Source of the DNA: an uncultured Clostridium sp.
GTDB taxonomy: Bacteria > Bacillota > Clostridia > Clostridiales > Clostridiaceae
Length of the DNA: 34,390 nucleotides
NCBI RefSeq assembly: GCF_937920395.1
Contig: NZ_CALEVF010000049.1
Location: forward strand, 1-34,390
Direction: 5' to 3'
Part shown: in pieces, positions 31,970 to 34,390 of the stretch
Layout: the number at the start of each line of letters is the position of its first letter
How positions within the stretch are numbered: position 1 is the stretch's first letter
Position numbers and translations under genes: made by a program
The notes under the pieces: generated by a model
The model's input: only the letters and a program-made list of their open reading frames with translations
Databases searched by the model: none
Told to the model about the DNA's origin: nothing

Positions 31970-32112
31970 TTATAATTTTTGAACGTTATATGCTTGAAGT
32001 CTTTTTGGTCTATTTACTACATCAAATTGAACTTCCTCACCTTCATGTAAATCTTTCTTAGTTCTGCATTGCTTTTCTTATCAGATTTTAAGTGACTTTT
32101 ATTGTTGTCCAT
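31970..32112 (-). pseudogene. Cold-shock-like protein fragment, frameshifted
   Basis: On the minus strand the sequence KKDLHEGEEVQFDVV, NRPK, RLQAYNVQKL-stop matches the C-terminal third of CspA-family proteins (EGxxVxFDV...GxQAxNVxKL). An ATG at 32112 with a good GAGGT site opens MDNNKSHLKSDKKSNAELRK in a different frame. The 143-base span is not a multiple of three, so one frameshift separates the two parts. The RNA-binding motifs KGFGFI and VFVHF of cold-shock proteins are absent. So it is either a truncated csp gene or a short csp-derived protein that has since broken. The flanking DNA to 32291 shows nothing else recognisable. Confidence 0.65.
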
Positions 32113-32291
32113 AAATAAACCTCATTATTATGTTATTATATAATATTAATATTTCCCTAATACTATAAAAATATATGTTCAAAAAAAATTACTAAAAATG
32201 GTACTGAATTTTAAAAAAAGATGCATTTTAGAAGCAGAATGATAGATATTAAAATCCTTAGTTAATTCACTTCCCGCAGATGAATAAATGA

Positions 32292-32552
32292 ATTAGGAGA
32301 AAATATTTTGCATTTCCTAATTTGTCTTCAAGTTACATTGATGGTTTGATAACGGAAATAGATCAAAAATCAATAACAGAGGGCTCAGCATTTTCATGGT
32401 ACAAATATTCTAAAGCAAGTGAAGTTCCTGTAAATTATGCAGCTGAAACAGATATAAAAAAGCCAGGAGCATATACCTTTATTAGAGCACCTAGATATAA
32501 AGGGGAAATTGTACAGATAGGGTGCATAGTGAGAGCATTTGATCTATTTTAA
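32292..32552 (+). pseudogene. [NiFe]-hydrogenase large subunit, internal fragment
   Basis: A frame without a proper start encodes about 86 residues that match the later part of a [NiFe]-hydrogenase catalytic subunit. It reads FPNLSSSYIDGLITEIDQK, a Trp/Tyr-rich stretch, then PGAYTFIRAPRYKGEIVQIG, corresponding to the family motif YSWIKAPRYxGxxxEVGPLAR. The GPLAR end is altered to GCIVRA and a stop follows. Both nickel-binding CxxC motifs and the rest of the subunit (normally about 460-600 residues) are missing. It lies directly before remnants of hypB and the hydrogenase protease, which confirms the identification by context. Confidence 0.8.
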
Positions 32553-32577
32553 ATAAAATGGTTTCGATAATAAAAAA

Positions 32578-32905
32578 ATGAGTAAAATGAAGATTAGTAT
32601 TAACATGATAAATACTAATGAAGAGATTCATGAGAAAAATAAAAATCTATTTGATGAAGAAGGTATATTTGTTATAAATCTAATGAACTCGCCGGGATCT
32701 GGAAAAACAACTATACTTGAGAAATTAAATCCAAAGCTTAAACATAAATTGAGGAACTGATTTTAAGGTAGAGGAGTTTTATAAGGATATTAGATTATTA
32801 AATAATAAAGCGAAAATTTTTCAAACATCCTGTATTACGAATGAGGGAATAGATGAATTAAGCGAATGGATTTTAAAACAGGTAAAAAGAAAAATAAGGG
32901 GCTGA
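32578..32905 (+). pseudogene. hypB: Hydrogenase nickel-insertion GTPase HypB, internally deleted
   Basis: The front of HypB is present: MSKMKISINMINTNEEIHEK, then GIFVINLMNSPGSGKTTILE with the P-loop GSGKTT. A stop appears at 32758-32760. The tail of HypB follows at once in another frame: DFKVEEFYKDIRLLNN, then AKIFQTSCITNEGIDELSEW and a stop at 32903-32905. Some 120 residues with the metal site and the remaining GTPase motifs are missing. HypB normally delivers nickel to the hydrogenase large subunit, so this copy cannot work. Confidence 0.85.
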
Positions 32906-32913
32906 GCTCTATT

Positions 32914-33190
32914 ATGGGTAAGAAGGTTATTGCTATAGGTAGTATGTTAATGATGGATGATTGAGTAGCACTTCTGATTTTAGGTAAAATTAAAAAAGCA
33001 TTAGAGGATAACGGTATTGAAACTATTAGTGGGGAAACTGATGTGGAATTTTGTTTTTCTATATTAAATGAGTTAAATGTATTTTATAGGAATAGAAATT
33101 TATAATTTAGATATAAATCTTGGCTTAAGCAATGTTTTACAGGAGAAAGTAGAAGATATATCTAAAAAGGTAATGAGTTTTATTATATAA
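32914..33190 (+). pseudogene. Hydrogenase maturation protease (HyaD/HycI family) with in-frame stop and deletion
   Basis: ATG 32914 opens MGKKVIAIGSMLMMDD, followed by an in-frame TGA at 32962-32964 and then VALLILGKIKKALEDNGIET with SGETDVEFCFSILNE. This matches the protease that removes the C-terminal tail of the hydrogenase large subunit; the family motif is DDGVG or DDGVA, so a Gly codon (GGA) has become TGA. After NELNV the frame changes, and GIEIYNLDINLGLSNVLQEK follows, corresponding to the C-terminal end, with a stop at 33188-33190. The middle is shortened. Two independent lesions make it a pseudogene. Confidence 0.8.
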
Positions 33191-33339
33191 ATATCACAAA
33201 TTGGAATATGTATATCATATTATTAATTATTTAATAAAAAAATTTAACAATAAAATTAAATGAAAAATGAAAATATTCAACCAATTAACTGAATTTGTGT
33301 TATAATTCAATAACCAAACAAATTGACTTAAAAAATCTC

Positions 33340-33367
33340 TTATAATTTTAGTTGAATAAAATTATAA
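33340..33367. promoter_or_regulatory. Inverted repeat in the DAHP synthase leader
   Basis: TTATAATTTT and AAAATTATAA are exact 10-bp inverted repeats around AGTTGAAT, 25 bases before the DAHP synthase start. TATAAT at 33301-33306 with an extended -10 TG is a possible promoter upstream, which would put the repeat about 30 bases into the transcript. It may be an operator or an AT-only coincidence. No T-box or tryptophan-type leader was seen in the 200-base gap. Confidence 0.4.
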
Positions 33368-33392
33368 ATAAACAAAGTGAGGAAAATGCGAT

Positions 33393-34390
33393 ATGAATAT
33401 TAAATACATAAAAAAAATGCCTACAGAAAAGGAAATTATGGAAGAAATGCCTCTTCCAAATAATATTAAAGAGATTAAAAAAAGGAGAGATACTGAGATA
33501 AGGAAAGTTTTTGAGAATGAATCTGATAAGTTTCTTCTTATAGTTGGACCGTGCTCTGCTGATAACGAAGACTCAGTGTGCGAATATATAGGAAAGCTTG
33601 CAGAGGTTCAGGAAAAAGTAAAAGATTCTATCATTATCATACCTAGAATTTATACAAATAAACCGAGAACTACAGGTGAAGGATATAAAGGTATGGCTTC
33701 GCAACCAGACCCAAGTAAAGAACCTGATATGGATGCAGGATTAAGGGCCATTAGAAAACTTCATATAAAAGCATTAAGTGAATATCATATGCCGGCTGCA
33801 GATGAAATGCTATATCCAGAAAATTATACATATCTTTCAGATTTATTAGGGTATATTGCAGTTGGAGCCCGCTCTGTAGAAAATCAGCAACATAGATTTA
33901 CAGTAAGTGGTGTTGATATACCTGTAGGCATGAAGAATCCAACTGGAGGAGATCTAACTGTAATGCTAAATTCAATTAAAGCAGCGCAGGATGGTCATAC
34001 TTTTATATATAGTGGATGGCAGGTTGAAACATCAGGAAACCCACTTGCACATGCTGTTTTAAGAGGGGCTGTGGATTGTTATGGTAAAAATATTCCAAAC
34101 TACCATTATGAAGATTTGATAAATATTGCTAATGAATATGAAAAACAGAAATTTGAAAATCCTTCTATTATTGTAGATACTAATCATGCAAATTCAATGA
34201 AGCTTTATAAAGAGCAACCGAGAATAGCTAGAGAAGTGTTAATGAGTAGGAAAGATAACTCTTTACTTAAAAAAATGATAAAAGGATTTATGATTGAAAG
34301 CTACCTTGTAGAAGGTAAACAAGATGTGGGACGAGGCACTTATGGTAAATCCATAACAGATGCATGTTTAGGATGGGAAGAAACTGAAAA
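33393..34390 (+). CDS. 3-deoxy-7-phosphoheptulonate (DAHP) synthase, AroG/AroF type, 3' end outside window
   Basis: The frame is open for 332 codons from ATG 33393 to the end of the window. It encodes DAHP synthase of the E. coli AroFGH type, the first enzyme of the shikimate pathway, joining phosphoenolpyruvate and erythrose 4-phosphate. Landmarks are LLIVGPCSADNEDSV (about 49-63), PRIYTNKPRTTGEGYKGM (about 88-105), LPAADE-like MPAADEMLYPENY, GARSVENQQHR, PVGMKNPTGGD, IVDTNHANSMK near residue 268 and ESYLVEGKQD near the end. Family length is about 340-350, so only a few residues are missing. GAGG lies about ten bases before the ATG. The N-terminal extension that mediates feedback inhibition in E. 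coli is present, but its effector cannot be read from sequence. Confidence 0.93.
   Translation, partial: MNIKYIKKMPTEKEIMEEMPLPNNIKEIKKRRDTEIRKVFENESDKFLLIVGPCSADNEDSVCEYIGKLAEVQEKVKDSIIIIPRIYTNKPRTTGEGYKGMASQPDPSKEPDMDAGLRAIRKLHIKALSEYHMPAADEMLYPENYTYLSDLLGYIAVGARSVENQQHRFTVSGVDIPVGMKNPTGGDLTVMLNSIKAAQDGHTFIYSGWQVETSGNPLAHAVLRGAVDCYGKNIPNYHYEDLINIANEYEKQKFENPSIIVDTNHANSMKLYKEQPRIAREVLMSRKDNSLLKKMIKGFMIESYLVEGKQDVGRGTYGKSITDACLGWEETE

Noticed and set aside
33323..33346. TTGACT and TATAAT before the DAHP synthase gene as a promoter pair
   Set aside because: The spacer is 12 bases, too short for sigma-A; the TATAAT belongs to the inverted repeat.
1..34390. tRNA, rRNA or CRISPR features
   Set aside because: No cloverleaf-like sequence with conserved GGTTCRANTCC arm, no rRNA-like GC-rich block and no regularly spaced repeats were seen on either strand.

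Overview
The window looks like chromosomal DNA of a low-G+C, Gram-positive, spore-forming anaerobe, most likely Clostridium sensu lato. The evidence is very AT-rich intergenic DNA, strong GGAGG-type ribosome sites with frequent TTG and GTG starts, and clostridial families such as UPF0182, EFR1 ferredoxin, FliB, a SleB-type hydrolase and KimA. I saw no tRNA, rRNA, CRISPR array or intact transposon. The species cannot be fixed from this alone.

Layout. 1-6.1 kb: the 3' end of ftsH, a class-3-type aldehyde dehydrogenase, a large UPF0182 membrane protein and a CDF cation exporter with operator-like repeats at its promoter. 6.1-10 kb (mostly minus strand): a MATE exporter, a broken L,D-transpeptidase remnant, and an MscS channel followed by an AEC permease. 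MscS diverges from a DacF-type D,D-carboxypeptidase through two back-to-back promoters. 10.1-13.4 kb: the carboxypeptidase, an unknown membrane protein and a ketopantoate-reductase-like enzyme. 13.6-16.6 kb: an EFR1 ferredoxin and a FliB-like protein on the minus strand, then a decayed MFS gene. 16.7-18.7 kb is gene-poor: a 50-residue peptide, a methionine-rich protein and a probable secreted 57-residue peptide on the opposite strand.

18.7-23.2 kb is a potassium locus: a small winged-helix-like protein, a KimA-type K+ permease, and a KdpD/KdpE two-component pair whose kinase lacks the usual N-terminal KdpD domain. 23.4-25.2 kb: a secreted coiled-coil/SleB-type hydrolase and an ElaA-like acetyltransferase. 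25.3-31.8 kb is a sugar-use locus: an AraC regulator diverging from a CUT1 ABC importer (binding protein and two permeases, no ATPase) and a GH65 disaccharide phosphorylase. It probably imports an alpha-glucoside and splits it by phosphorolysis. 31.9-33.2 kb is a gene graveyard: a frameshifted cold-shock-like fragment, then remnants of a [NiFe]-hydrogenase large subunit, hypB and the hydrogenase maturation protease. The window ends in a nearly complete DAHP synthase gene.

The most unusual signal is a dispersed element present three times (about 12.30-12.41, 13.38-13.56 and 16.74-16.91 kb). Each copy has a GAACTG...CAGTTC terminator hairpin, then a nearly invariant 35-nt core in which a 7-bp A/T stem presents a GGGGG (plus) or CCCCC (minus) loop. 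An AT-rich segment follows and, in two copies, a GTCA-N6-TGAC palindrome. Read on the minus strand the order is promoter-like palindrome, C-rich hairpin loop, terminator. This is the plan expected of a family of small RNAs that pair with Shine-Dalgarno sequences. That function is inference; the repeat itself is seen directly.
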